Source of the DNA: CAVTPD01 sp963736575
GTDB lineage: Bacteria > Bacteroidota > Bacteroidia > Cytophagales > JAAEPT01
Length of the DNA stretch: 64,000 nucleotides
Direction of reading: 5' to 3'
Assembly (NCBI GenBank): GCA_963736575.1
Contig: CAVTPD010000001.1
Coordinates: forward strand, 806,001 to 870,000
Shown here: positions 1 to 8,321 of the stretch, piece after piece
Numbering within the stretch: position 1 is the stretch's first letter
Layout: each line of letters begins with the position of its first letter
Notes under the pieces: generated by a model
Told to the model about the DNA's origin: nothing
The model's database searches: none
The model's input: the letters and a program-made list of their open reading frames with translations, nothing else
Program-made: the position numbers and the translations under genes

Positions 1-1473
1 CCGGTTGCTAATACAGGCTATGTGTTTGGAACGGCAATTAATATAACAGCTTCCGCATCGGATGGAGATGGAACAATCTCTAAAGTTGAATTTTTCAACG
101 GTACTACAAAATTAGGCGAAGATGCAACAGCTCCTTATACCTATTCATGGGTTAATGCGCCTGTAGGCAACTATTCTATCACAGCAAAAGCAACTGATAA
201 CTCTGGTAGTTCAACTACTTCCCAAGCAATTATTATCCGCGTAAATGTACCGCAAAGTCCATACGGAGGTATAGCTCATGTTATTCCGGGTACAGTACAG
301 TTTGAGGAATTTGACTTAGGTGGAAATGGATTTGCGTATTTCGACGATAGCCCGGGAACGGAAGTAACCAATGGGCCAAATTTTAGAACAGATGAAGACG
401 TAGATATTGAAAACTGTACCGATGCAGGTACGGGTTATAATTTAGGTTTTACCACAGCAGGCGAATGGTTGGAGTATACGGTAGATGTAACAAAATCCGG
501 TCTGTATGATTTAGAATTACGTGTAGCCTGCGATGGAACCGATAGAACAATTACCATCACAATGGACGGTGATAGTATAGCTGCCGATGTAGCGATTCCA
601 AATACTACAGGATGGCAGACATGGCAAACAGTTACTTTGAGTGATGTCGCTCTTATTTCAGGCCAGAAAGTAATGCGTTTAACAATTGGTGCAGAAGATT
701 ATGTAAACCTGAATTATGCCACGTTTAAACTAACCGAAGAATTTGTGAAAGGTCCTTACAACGGTACTGCCGCATTAATACCGGGAAGAATAGAAGCCGA
801 AAACTACGATGAAGGTAGAGAAGGTTTAGGTTACCATGAATTTGACAATGAAGGAAACCAGGGAGATGCCGATTACAGAAACGATCAGGTAGATATTGAA
901 GAAACCCAAGACGTAGATGGTGGTTATAACGTGGGTTATATCCGCAATGGAGAGTGGTTGGCGTATACAGTAGATGTACAAACCACAGGAATGTACGATT
1001 TGGATTTCCGTATGGCTGCCGATGGGGATAATAAAACCTTCCATATTGAAGTAGATGGTGTAGATGTAAGTGGTCCGGTTGCTGTACCAAATACAGGTGG
1101 ATGGCAAACTTGGGAAACCGTTACGGTTAATGACATTGAGTTAAGCAGTGGCGAACAAGAAATCCGAATTGTTTTTGATTCTGACTATATGAACTTCAAC
1201 TACATGGAATTCAGAAGCCAAGTAGTGACATCTCTTAACGGTATGGATAATGCCACCATAGAGATTTATCCGAATCCTTTTGGTAATAACGGGTTTGTAA
1301 TATCCTCTGAAACTGTTTTTGAATATTCTTTAATTGACGTAAGCGGAAGCCTAATGGAATCGGGTGAAAGTACAGGTTCCAAAAAAGTAGGCAATGCCTT
1401 ACCGCAAGGAATTTATTTTTTAAGAATTGAACATTCAGAAGGCACTACCATTCAAAAAGTAGTGAAACAATAG
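1..1473 (+). CDS. Secreted Ig-like/CBM6/CBM6 protein with T9SS sorting domain (5' part missing)
   Basis: The frame is already open at base 1, so the start and any catalytic domain lie upstream of the window. What remains is a bacterial Ig-like domain (about the first 85 codons, with the DGDGTISKVEFFNGTTKL signature also found in the CE1-type esterase at 13692), then two family 6 carbohydrate-binding modules of different subtype. The first has the GYNLGFTTAGEWLEYTVDV core and the second the GYNVGYIRNGEWLAYTVDV core. The last 70 residues are a T9SS type A sorting domain (IYPNPF, then GIYFLRI, ending KVVKQ). The domain order Ig-CBM6-CBM6-T9SS matches the tail of the esterase at 13692. The protein is probably exported and binds xylan or a beta-glucan. 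The enzyme type cannot be told from this fragment. Confidence 0.9.
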   Translation, partial: PVANTGYVFGTAINITASASDGDGTISKVEFFNGTTKLGEDATAPYTYSWVNAPVGNYSITAKATDNSGSSTTSQAIIIRVNVPQSPYGGIAHVIPGTVQFEEFDLGGNGFAYFDDSPGTEVTNGPNFRTDEDVDIENCTDAGTGYNLGFTTAGEWLEYTVDVTKSGLYDLELRVACDGTDRTITITMDGDSIAADVAIPNTTGWQTWQTVTLSDVALISGQKVMRLTIGAEDYVNLNYATFKLTEEFVKGPYNGTAALIPGRIEAENYDEGREGLGYHEFDNEGNQGDADYRNDQVDIEETQDVDGGYNVGYIRNGEWLAYTVDVQTTGMYDLDFRMAADGDNKTFHIEVDGVDVSGPVAVPNTGGWQTWETVTVNDIELSSGEQEIRIVFDSDYMNFNYMEFRSQVVTSLNGMDNATIEIYPNPFGNNGFVISSETVFEYSLIDVSGSLMESGESTGSKKVGNALPQGIYFLRIEHSEGTTIQKVVKQ

Positions 1474-1480
1474 GGATTTT

Positions 1481-1510
1481 TCAGCCACTGATTTTTTGGT
1501 CGGTGGCTGA
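1481..1510 (+). terminator. Stem-loop after the first CBM6 gene
   Basis: An 11-base arm at 1481-1491 (TCAGCCACTGA) pairs with 1500-1510 (TCGGTGGCTGA) with one G-U wobble, and is followed by TTTATTT. It lies eight bases after the stop codon and 44 bases before the next start, so it probably separates the truncated first gene from the operon beginning at 1554. The T-run is short, so it could also be a partial terminator or an mRNA-stabilising hairpin. Confidence 0.55.
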
Positions 1511-1553
1511 TTTATTTACTCTTATTCAGTTTTAAATACAAAAAACTACCGCT

Positions 1554-3916
1554 ATGAAAAAGATCCATTTATTTCTGTTTAGCCTGTTTTTAATAGGCTA
1601 TTCCTACAACGCCTTTGCCGATTATCCAATAGTTAGCTATAGTTATTTGGCAGATCCTGGTGCTATATGGCATGAAGGACGTTTATATGTTTATTGCTCT
1701 AATGATAACGAGAATCCAATAGGTGGGTCATCTTATGAAATGAGTACAATTGTATGTGTTTCTAGTGCCGACTTGAAAAACTGGACAAACCATGGAGTTG
1801 TATTAAATACGGATAATGTATCGTGGTCACGTCTTAGCTGGGCTCCTTCTCCAGTATATAAGAATGGGAAGTTTTATTTATATTATGGTAACGGAGGTAG
1901 TGCAATAGGTGTGGCTGTATCTGACAGTCCAACAGGACCTTTTGTTGACCCCGTAGGTCGTAGTATCGCTAATGGCAACACACCTGGGGTACAACCTTTT
2001 GATGGTTGGTTATTTGACCCTATGACTTTTGTTGATGACGATGGACAGGCATACATGTATTTTGGTGGTAATGGAGACAACAACATGCGGGTTGCACACC
2101 TTAATGATGATATGATTAGTATTAATGGTAACGTTGGAAAAATAAACGTTCCAAACTTATTTGAAGCGGCTTGGTTACATAAGTACAATGGAAAATATTA
2201 TTTTACGTATTCCACAAACCCTCAAATGGTATGCGAATTGATTATATGACGAGTGACAATCCTTGTCTGGTTTTACCTACGGGGGTGTAGTATCTGATCA
2301 ACCACCAATTAACAATAATAATAACCACCAGGCGATTGTAGAAATAGAAGGTGAGTGGTACCAGGTGTATCATAACCGAATTGTTGCACGAGACAAACTT
2401 GGAACAGCTGAAATGCCATATCATAGAAATCTGGCGATAGATAAATTTACTCATAATGGCAATGGCACAATTAATAAGATGGTAAATACTGTTGATGGTG
2501 TTAAACAACTTAAATACTTGAGATCCTTTCGTACGTGTAGAAGCAGAAACGATGAGCAATCAGAACGGTATTGATGTCGAAGTTTGTAGTGCTGGAGGAA
2601 TGAACATTAGGCTTTCTTGATAACAACGATTGGACAATGGTGGAAGGCGTTAGATTTTGGAACAGCGGGAGCCAAAAGTTTCTCAGCTAGCTGTAGCAAG
2701 TAATAAAACGGGCGGTTCTATTGAGATAAGATTGGGCAGTCCAACTGGAACCTTAGTTGGAACCTTGCCGGTACCTAATACGGGTGGTTTTCAAAGCTGG
2801 CAGGAAAAATCTGTAACTATTAATACTGTTACAGGAGTTCACAATGTTTATTTCGTTTTCAAAGGAAATTCAGCCAGTTTATTTAATGTGGATCATTGGA
2901 TGTTTGAAGAAGCTGCCGGTGCTCCTAAGATTAGTATAGTTTCTCCAATGGATGGTGACTCACTTTTTACAGGTGAAGATGTAACCATTGACGCAAGTGT
3001 TTCGGATGAAGACGGAACCATTACTAATGTTTTTTATTACGTCAACGATCAATTGGTACAGGAAGAATGGGTAGCCCCTTATGCCTTTAATTATGTATTC
3101 CAAACAACTGGAGTTTACGAAATTAGAGCCATAGCTACCGATAACGATGGCAATAAAAAAGAAGACATCATTTCTGTAAAGGTGTTTATTCCTCAAGCCC
3201 CATTTAATGGAGTTCACACTATACCGGGCAGGATAGAAGCAGAAGATTACGATGTTGGCGGACAAGGTTTTGCACATAATGATATAGATGCTATAAATGA
3301 AGGCAATTCTGATTACAGAGCCGGAGATGGGGTAGATGTAGAAGAAACCCAAGATATTGAAGGAGAGTACAACGTAGGGTATATCCGTAATGGAGAATGG
3401 TTGGAATATACTGTTGAAGTGGCTAGTGATGGCATGTATGATCTAGATTTACGAATGGCTACCGAAGGTGATGGAAAAATACTTCACATAGAAGTAGACG
3501 GACAAAACGTTTCTGGTCCTGTGGCCGTACCAAATACTGAAGGCTGGCAAATTTGGGGCACAACAACGGTTGAAGATTTAAATCTTACTGCCGGAACACA
3601 TGTACTTCGATTGGTTTTTGATTCAGACTACATGAATTTGAATTACATGGAATTCAGAAACCAAGTGGTTACGTCATTAAATAATTCTGAAGTAACTGGT
3701 ATAGCAATTTATCCTAATCCGTTTAATAACGCAGGGATTAAGCTTATTCTAAACGGAAGTTTTCAATATGAAATTAGCGATATCAAAGGTACCCGTCTTG
3801 AATTTGGAAAAGGCGAAGATAATGTTCTAGTAGGAAGATCATTAGAGCCAGGGATATACTTTATTACTATTCATAATAACATAGGTTCAGAGACTAAAAG
3901 AGTCATTAAATTCTAA
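1554..3916 (+). pseudogene. GH43-CBM6-Ig-CBM6-T9SS glycosidase, interrupted by six single-base indels
   Basis: The reading frame begins at 1554 with a signal peptide (MKKIHLFLFSLFLIGYSYNAFA). It continues as a family 43 glycosidase five-blade propeller: catalytic-base motif LADPG near residue 34, DP motif in FDPMTFVDDDG near residue 155, and putative general acid in NLFEAAW near residue 204. Such enzymes are beta-xylosidases or arabinofuranosidases. The frame is then broken. Conceptual repair needs a missing base near 2230 and near 2263, and an extra base at about 2521, 2609, 2652 and 2692. With these corrections one continuous protein runs into a GH43-associated CBM6, an Ig-like domain, a second CBM6 (NVGYIRNGEWLEYTVEV) and a T9SS tail ending KRVIKF. 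The open pieces are 1554-2249, 2263-2574 and 2657-3916. There is no decay outside the indels, so sequence error and recent inactivation are both possible. The last base of the stop codon is the A of the next ATG. Confidence 0.85.
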
Positions 3917-5760
3917 TGCGGTTATTAGTTAACCGGATAATTAAAAATGGTTTAAGACAAGTAACCCTTTTGGTTACTTGTCTTTTAATCGGTTTTCAAG
4001 CAGTATCTCAAGACCCAAATTTTCATATCTATTTAAGTTTTGGTCAATCCAATATGGCTGGTTCCGGAGATATTGAAGCACAAGATGTAACTGGCGTTGA
4101 TACTAGATTTCAATTTATGAAACCACAAAACTGTCCTTCTAAAAATCAATATGCAGGGAATTGGTATACCGGTGTCCCACCACTTTGGGGGTGTAGCGGA
4201 GGTATTGGTCCGTCTGATTATTTTGGAAGAACCATGGCAGAAAACTTACCTTCCGAAGTAAAAGTTGGCGTTGTAGTAGTTGCCGTTCCGGGTTGTAAAA
4301 TTGAATTGTTTGGGAAAACAGGATATGAGGGTTTAGATACCTACAACAATGTACCTGCCCAATATAATGGCAGTGCTTATGCCTGGTTGCTGGATTTAGC
4401 TAAAAAAGCCCAGAAAGACGGTGTTATAAAAGGATTTTTGCTGCATCAAGGAGAATCGAATTCGGGTGATCAGCAGTGGCCAAATAAAGTAAAAGCAGTA
4501 TATGATAATCTCATAAAAGATTTAGCATTGAATGCTGAAGAGACTCCTTTGCTGGCAGGTGAATTATTATACAGTGAGTTTAACAGCTGCTGTTCGGGAC
4601 ATAACAGAATTGTTGCCACATTGCCTAATGTAATTCCCAATGCGCATGTAATTTCTGCTGCAGGATTACCGGGTAAAGATGTTTATCATTTTAATTCTGA
4701 AGGAAACAGAGAATTTGGTAGAAGGTATGCAGAAAAAATGTTAGAGCTGTTACCACCTACCGTTTCCGTTAAGTTAACCAGTCCGGGTAAAGATACAACG
4801 GTAGTTGTCCCATCAGAGATTTATATAGAAGCGGAAGTTTCGGATCCAAATGCTATACAGACATTGCAATTTTATGTTAATGGACAACAAATAGGAAATA
4901 CAGAATGGGTAGCACCCTATTTTACAACTTTTTCAGCTACTGAAGTCGGAATTTATGAAGTAACAGCTGTAGTAAGTACAGCTAATGGTACTCAGATCAA
5001 ATCCGAGTTGGTAATGATAAGAGCTAATCTCCCAAGAGCTCCCTTTGGAGGTGTAATCCATACTATTCCGGGTAGGATTGAAGCCGAAAATTACGATGTT
5101 GGTGGACAAGGATTTGCACACAATGATTTAGACGCTATAAACGATGGGGATTCCGATTACAGAGCCGGTGACGGAGTAGATGTGGAAGAAACCCAAGATG
5201 TAGAAGGAGATTATAATGTTGGTTACATCCGCAACGGAGAATGGTTGGAATATACCGTTGATGTGGCAGCAGATGGTATGTACGATTTGGATTTAAGAAT
5301 GGCAGCTGATGGTGATAATAAAACACTTCATCTGGAAATGGACGGAGAAAATATTACCGGTGCGGTTTCCGTGCCAAACACCGCAGGTTGGCAAGTATGG
5401 GAAACGGTTACCGTTCAAGATATTGAATTAACAGCAGGCGAACATGTAATGCGTATTGCCTTTGATTCGGATTATATGAACCTGAATTACATGCGCTTTA
5501 ATGGAATAGTTACCGGTGATAATACTGAAGCCGAAACGATATTTAAAGTTTACCCAAACCCATACACGCAAAATGGTTTTAAGATTTTTTCAATAGGAGA
5601 GTTTAGCTATCAAATAACAGAAGAGGCTAATGGGCAGCTATTGGAAACAGGTAAGGGAACTAATTCTGTTACGGCCGGCCAACACCTTAAAACAGGACTT
5701 TACATTCTGAAAGTTTCTACTAAGAATGGATTATCTGTTCAGAAAATAATAAAACAATAA
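3916..5760 (+). CDS. CE6-type (SASA) acetyl xylan esterase with Ig-like, CBM6 and T9SS domains
   Basis: A signal peptide is followed by a sialate O-acetylesterase/SGNH-like domain of the carbohydrate esterase 6 type. It has GQSNMAG around residues 43-49 with the nucleophile serine, HQGESN around 177-182, and DVYHFN around 255-260 supplying the catalytic Asp-His pair. An Ig-like domain (about 285-375), a CBM6 (about 378-520, core NVGYIRNGEWLEYTVDV) and a T9SS sorting domain (YPNPYTQNGF to KIIKQ) follow. CE6 enzymes remove acetyl groups from xylan, which fits the GH43, GH9 and CE1 neighbours. The ATG overlaps the stop of the GH43 gene by one base (TAATG), suggesting translational coupling. The CBM6 is nearly identical to the last CBM6 of the preceding gene. 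Confidence 0.88.
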   Translation: MRLLVNRIIKNGLRQVTLLVTCLLIGFQAVSQDPNFHIYLSFGQSNMAGSGDIEAQDVTGVDTRFQFMKPQNCPSKNQYAGNWYTGVPPLWGCSGGIGPSDYFGRTMAENLPSEVKVGVVVVAVPGCKIELFGKTGYEGLDTYNNVPAQYNGSAYAWLLDLAKKAQKDGVIKGFLLHQGESNSGDQQWPNKVKAVYDNLIKDLALNAEETPLLAGELLYSEFNSCCSGHNRIVATLPNVIPNAHVISAAGLPGKDVYHFNSEGNREFGRRYAEKMLELLPPTVSVKLTSPGKDTTVVVPSEIYIEAEVSDPNAIQTLQFYVNGQQIGNTEWVAPYFTTFSATEVGIYEVTAVVSTANGTQIKSELVMIRANLPRAPFGGVIHTIPGRIEAENYDVGGQGFAHNDLDAINDGDSDYRAGDGVDVEETQDVEGDYNVGYIRNGEWLEYTVDVAADGMYDLDLRMAADGDNKTLHLEMDGENITGAVSVPNTAGWQVWETVTVQDIELTAGEHVMRIAFDSDYMNLNYMRFNGIVTGDNTEAETIFKVYPNPYTQNGFKIFSIGEFSYQITEEANGQLLETGKGTNSVTAGQHLKTGLYILKVSTKNGLSVQKIIKQ

Positions 5761-5771
5761 AAACGATTCTA

Positions 5772-8309
5772 ATGAAAAGAATATTATCAATATTTATCTT
5801 TTTGATCAATCTCTCCGTCTACGGGCAAACTACTAGTAAATACATTGTAGTAGATCAATTTGGATACAGACCTGCAACAGAAAAAGTAGCTGTAATTCGT
5901 GATCCAGCTATGGGTTACGATGCAGGAGCGTATTTTACACCTGGAAATACCTATGCGTTAGTTAATGAGGAAACAAATGCACAGGTTTATACGGGAACAC
6001 CTACTGTTTGGAAGAACGGGCAAATTGATAGCACAGCCGGTGATCGTGCTTGGTGGTTCGATTTTTCTTCTTACACTACGCCGGGGACCTACTATATTCT
6101 GGATGTTGAAAGGAATGCAAAATCTTACACATTCGAAATTCGAGAAGATATTTACAATGTTGTTCTAAAGCAGGCTGTAAGAACATTCTTCTATCAACGA
6201 TCTGGTTATGCCAAAGAACAACCTTATGCAGAAAAAGGCTGGGTAGATGGCGCTTCCCACATAGGCCCTCTTCAGGATAAAAACTGCCGTTATTATCTCT
6301 CTCCCAACGATGCTTCTACGGAAAAAGATCTACATGGTGGTTGGTATGATGCGGGTGATGAGAACAAGTATACGGCTTGGACAGCGGGGTATATTATAGA
6401 AATGTTAAAAATGTTTGAAGAAGCACCTTCGGTGTGGACAGATGATTTTAATATTCCTGAATCGAATAATGGTTTTCCAGATATACTTGATGAAGCCAAG
6501 TGGGGAATGGATCACCTGCTTCGGCTACAAAATAATGACGGTAGTTTAATTGCCTTAGTGGGAGTAGAGTCCGCTAGTCCACCTTCAAGTGCTACGGGTC
6601 AAAGTCTTTATTCAAATGTAAATACTTCAGCTACACGAAAAGCGGCTGCAGCCTATGCATTTGGTGCAAGAATATTTAAAGAAGCAGGTTTACTGTGCTA
6701 TGCAGATACATTAGATCAAGCCGCTCTTAAGGCGTGGGAGTGGGCCGAAGCTAATCCCGATGTAATGTGGTCTAATGTAGGCACAGGTGTAGGAGCAGGT
6801 GATCCTGAAGTAGGAGAATACAGCTTGAAGGTCATTCGCTTAGAGGCTGCCATGCAGATTTTTGCCCTCACTGGAGATACTAAATACCGTGATATATTTG
6901 ATGCTGGATTTGAAGGAGTGCATTTAGCAGAATGGTGGTATGCCTTTCCATATGAGCATTATGAGCAGGAAGTTCTACTCTATTATACCAAATTACCGAA
7001 CGCTACTGAAAGTGCTGTTAGTGCTATAAAGGAAATATACAATGTTGCCATTGGTAGAGAAAATAACCTTGGTATAGTGGAAACCGAAAAAAGTGCCTAC
7101 AAAGCTTATTTAGAATCTTATGTATGGGGAAGTAATAACATTGCTTCCATGCAAGGATTAATGTTTTATGAAGTGGCTATTTATAATATAAATGCGGGAA
7201 AAGAAGCACAAGCTCTTAGTGCAGCTGAAAACTATTTACACTACTTACACGGAGTCAATCCATTGCAGTATTGTTATTTAACTAATATGAATAGTTATGG
7301 CGCAGAAAACTCTGTTTCACAAATTTTTCATAGTTGGTTTTCTGACGATAGTAATTTATGGGACCAAGCGGGTGTTTCGGCCTACGGGCCTGCGCCTGGT
7401 TTTCTTGCCGGAGGACCAAATTCCGGATACAATATTGATGGGTGCTGTCCAAATAGTTGTGGTAGCTCAGGCAATAATGCCCTATGCAACAACATTCAAG
7501 TGCAATCTGCCATTAATCAACCGCCAATGAAATCCTATGCAGATATTAATGATGGATGGCCAACCAATTCATGGTCTATAACGGAAAATAGTTGTGGTTA
7601 TCAGGCTTCGTACATCCGATTGTTATCCAAGTTTGTACAGGCAAATGGTTCAGGAGAGTTCCCTGCTGTAGATGATATAGATGAGGACGGTAAAGGTGAT
7701 GCATGCGATTCGGATGCGGATGGAGATGGGTTTGATAACACTATAGATTGTGATGATTTTGATGCTAATGCTACCATTGTAAAAACCTGGTATGCAGATA
7801 CAGATGCGGATGGTTATGGGGATAATACAAATACCAGTTTAGCTTGCAAGCAAGCGGTGGGTTATATTGCGGTTGGCAATGATGATTGTCCAAACGACCC
7901 AAATAAAACCGAGTCTGGCGATTGTGGTTGTGGCAATACAGAAGAAAGCTGTCTTGACTGTGCAGGGGTACCAAACGGTGATGCTTTTAAAGACATCTGT
8001 AAACAATGTGCCGGAGGTACCACGGGAATAACACCAGTTATAGATCCAGATGCGTGTGTGATTTCTTCTACACCTGAGGAAACAACCTTAAATAAGGTAG
8101 CTGTTTATCCGAATCCTTTTGAGAATACAACACTCATTGAATACCCAGGCAATTTTCAGTATGAAATCATAGATACTAAAGGAAACGTGATTGTATCGGA
8201 TGTTGGAATTGATAGAGTAATTGTTGGGAAAATACTGCCATCAGGTGCTCTAGTGGTGAAAATAATTAGTTCCGATGGTATTCATTTTATTAAGATGATT
8301 AAAAATTAA
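5772..8309 (+). CDS. GH9 endoglucanase with TSP3-like repeats and T9SS sorting domain
   Basis: After a signal peptide cut near SVYGQ comes an N-terminal Ig-like CelD_N domain (YIVVDQFGYRP). Next is an (alpha/alpha)6 family 9 glycoside hydrolase. The nucleophile-side motif GGWYDAGDENKY lies around residues 187-198 and the catalytic acid around 604 in SITENSCGY. GH9 enzymes hydrolyse beta-1,4-glucan. The C-terminal region has Asp-rich thrombospondin type 3-like calcium repeats (DEDGKGDACDSDADGDGF, about 637-655) and a Cys-rich linker (GDCGCG, CKQCAGG). It ends in a T9SS domain (VYPNPFENTT to KMIKN). Unlike its neighbours it has no CBM6. It starts 11 bases after the esterase, so it is probably in the same transcript. 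It could also act on mixed-linkage glucan. Confidence 0.92.
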   Translation: MKRILSIFIFLINLSVYGQTTSKYIVVDQFGYRPATEKVAVIRDPAMGYDAGAYFTPGNTYALVNEETNAQVYTGTPTVWKNGQIDSTAGDRAWWFDFSSYTTPGTYYILDVERNAKSYTFEIREDIYNVVLKQAVRTFFYQRSGYAKEQPYAEKGWVDGASHIGPLQDKNCRYYLSPNDASTEKDLHGGWYDAGDENKYTAWTAGYIIEMLKMFEEAPSVWTDDFNIPESNNGFPDILDEAKWGMDHLLRLQNNDGSLIALVGVESASPPSSATGQSLYSNVNTSATRKAAAAYAFGARIFKEAGLLCYADTLDQAALKAWEWAEANPDVMWSNVGTGVGAGDPEVGEYSLKVIRLEAAMQIFALTGDTKYRDIFDAGFEGVHLAEWWYAFPYEHYEQEVLLYYTKLPNATESAVSAIKEIYNVAIGRENNLGIVETEKSAYKAYLESYVWGSNNIASMQGLMFYEVAIYNINAGKEAQALSAAENYLHYLHGVNPLQYCYLTNMNSYGAENSVSQIFHSWFSDDSNLWDQAGVSAYGPAPGFLAGGPNSGYNIDGCCPNSCGSSGNNALCNNIQVQSAINQPPMKSYADINDGWPTNSWSITENSCGYQASYIRLLSKFVQANGSGEFPAVDDIDEDGKGDACDSDADGDGFDNTIDCDDFDANATIVKTWYADTDADGYGDNTNTSLACKQAVGYIAVGNDDCPNDPNKTESGDCGCGNTEESCLDCAGVPNGDAFKDICKQCAGGTTGITPVIDPDACVISSTPEETTLNKVAVYPNPFENTTLIEYPGNFQYEIIDTKGNVIVSDVGIDRVIVGKILPSGALVVKIISSDGIHFIKMIKN

Positions 8310-8321
8310 AATACTATCATT

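Noticed and set aside
725..1090. Minus-strand open frame of 121 codons with LHLHHLL-type composition
   Set aside because: It mirrors CBM6 codons and similar Leu/His-rich shadows occur opposite each CBM6 copy (5135, 14842), so it is an artefact of the repeat.
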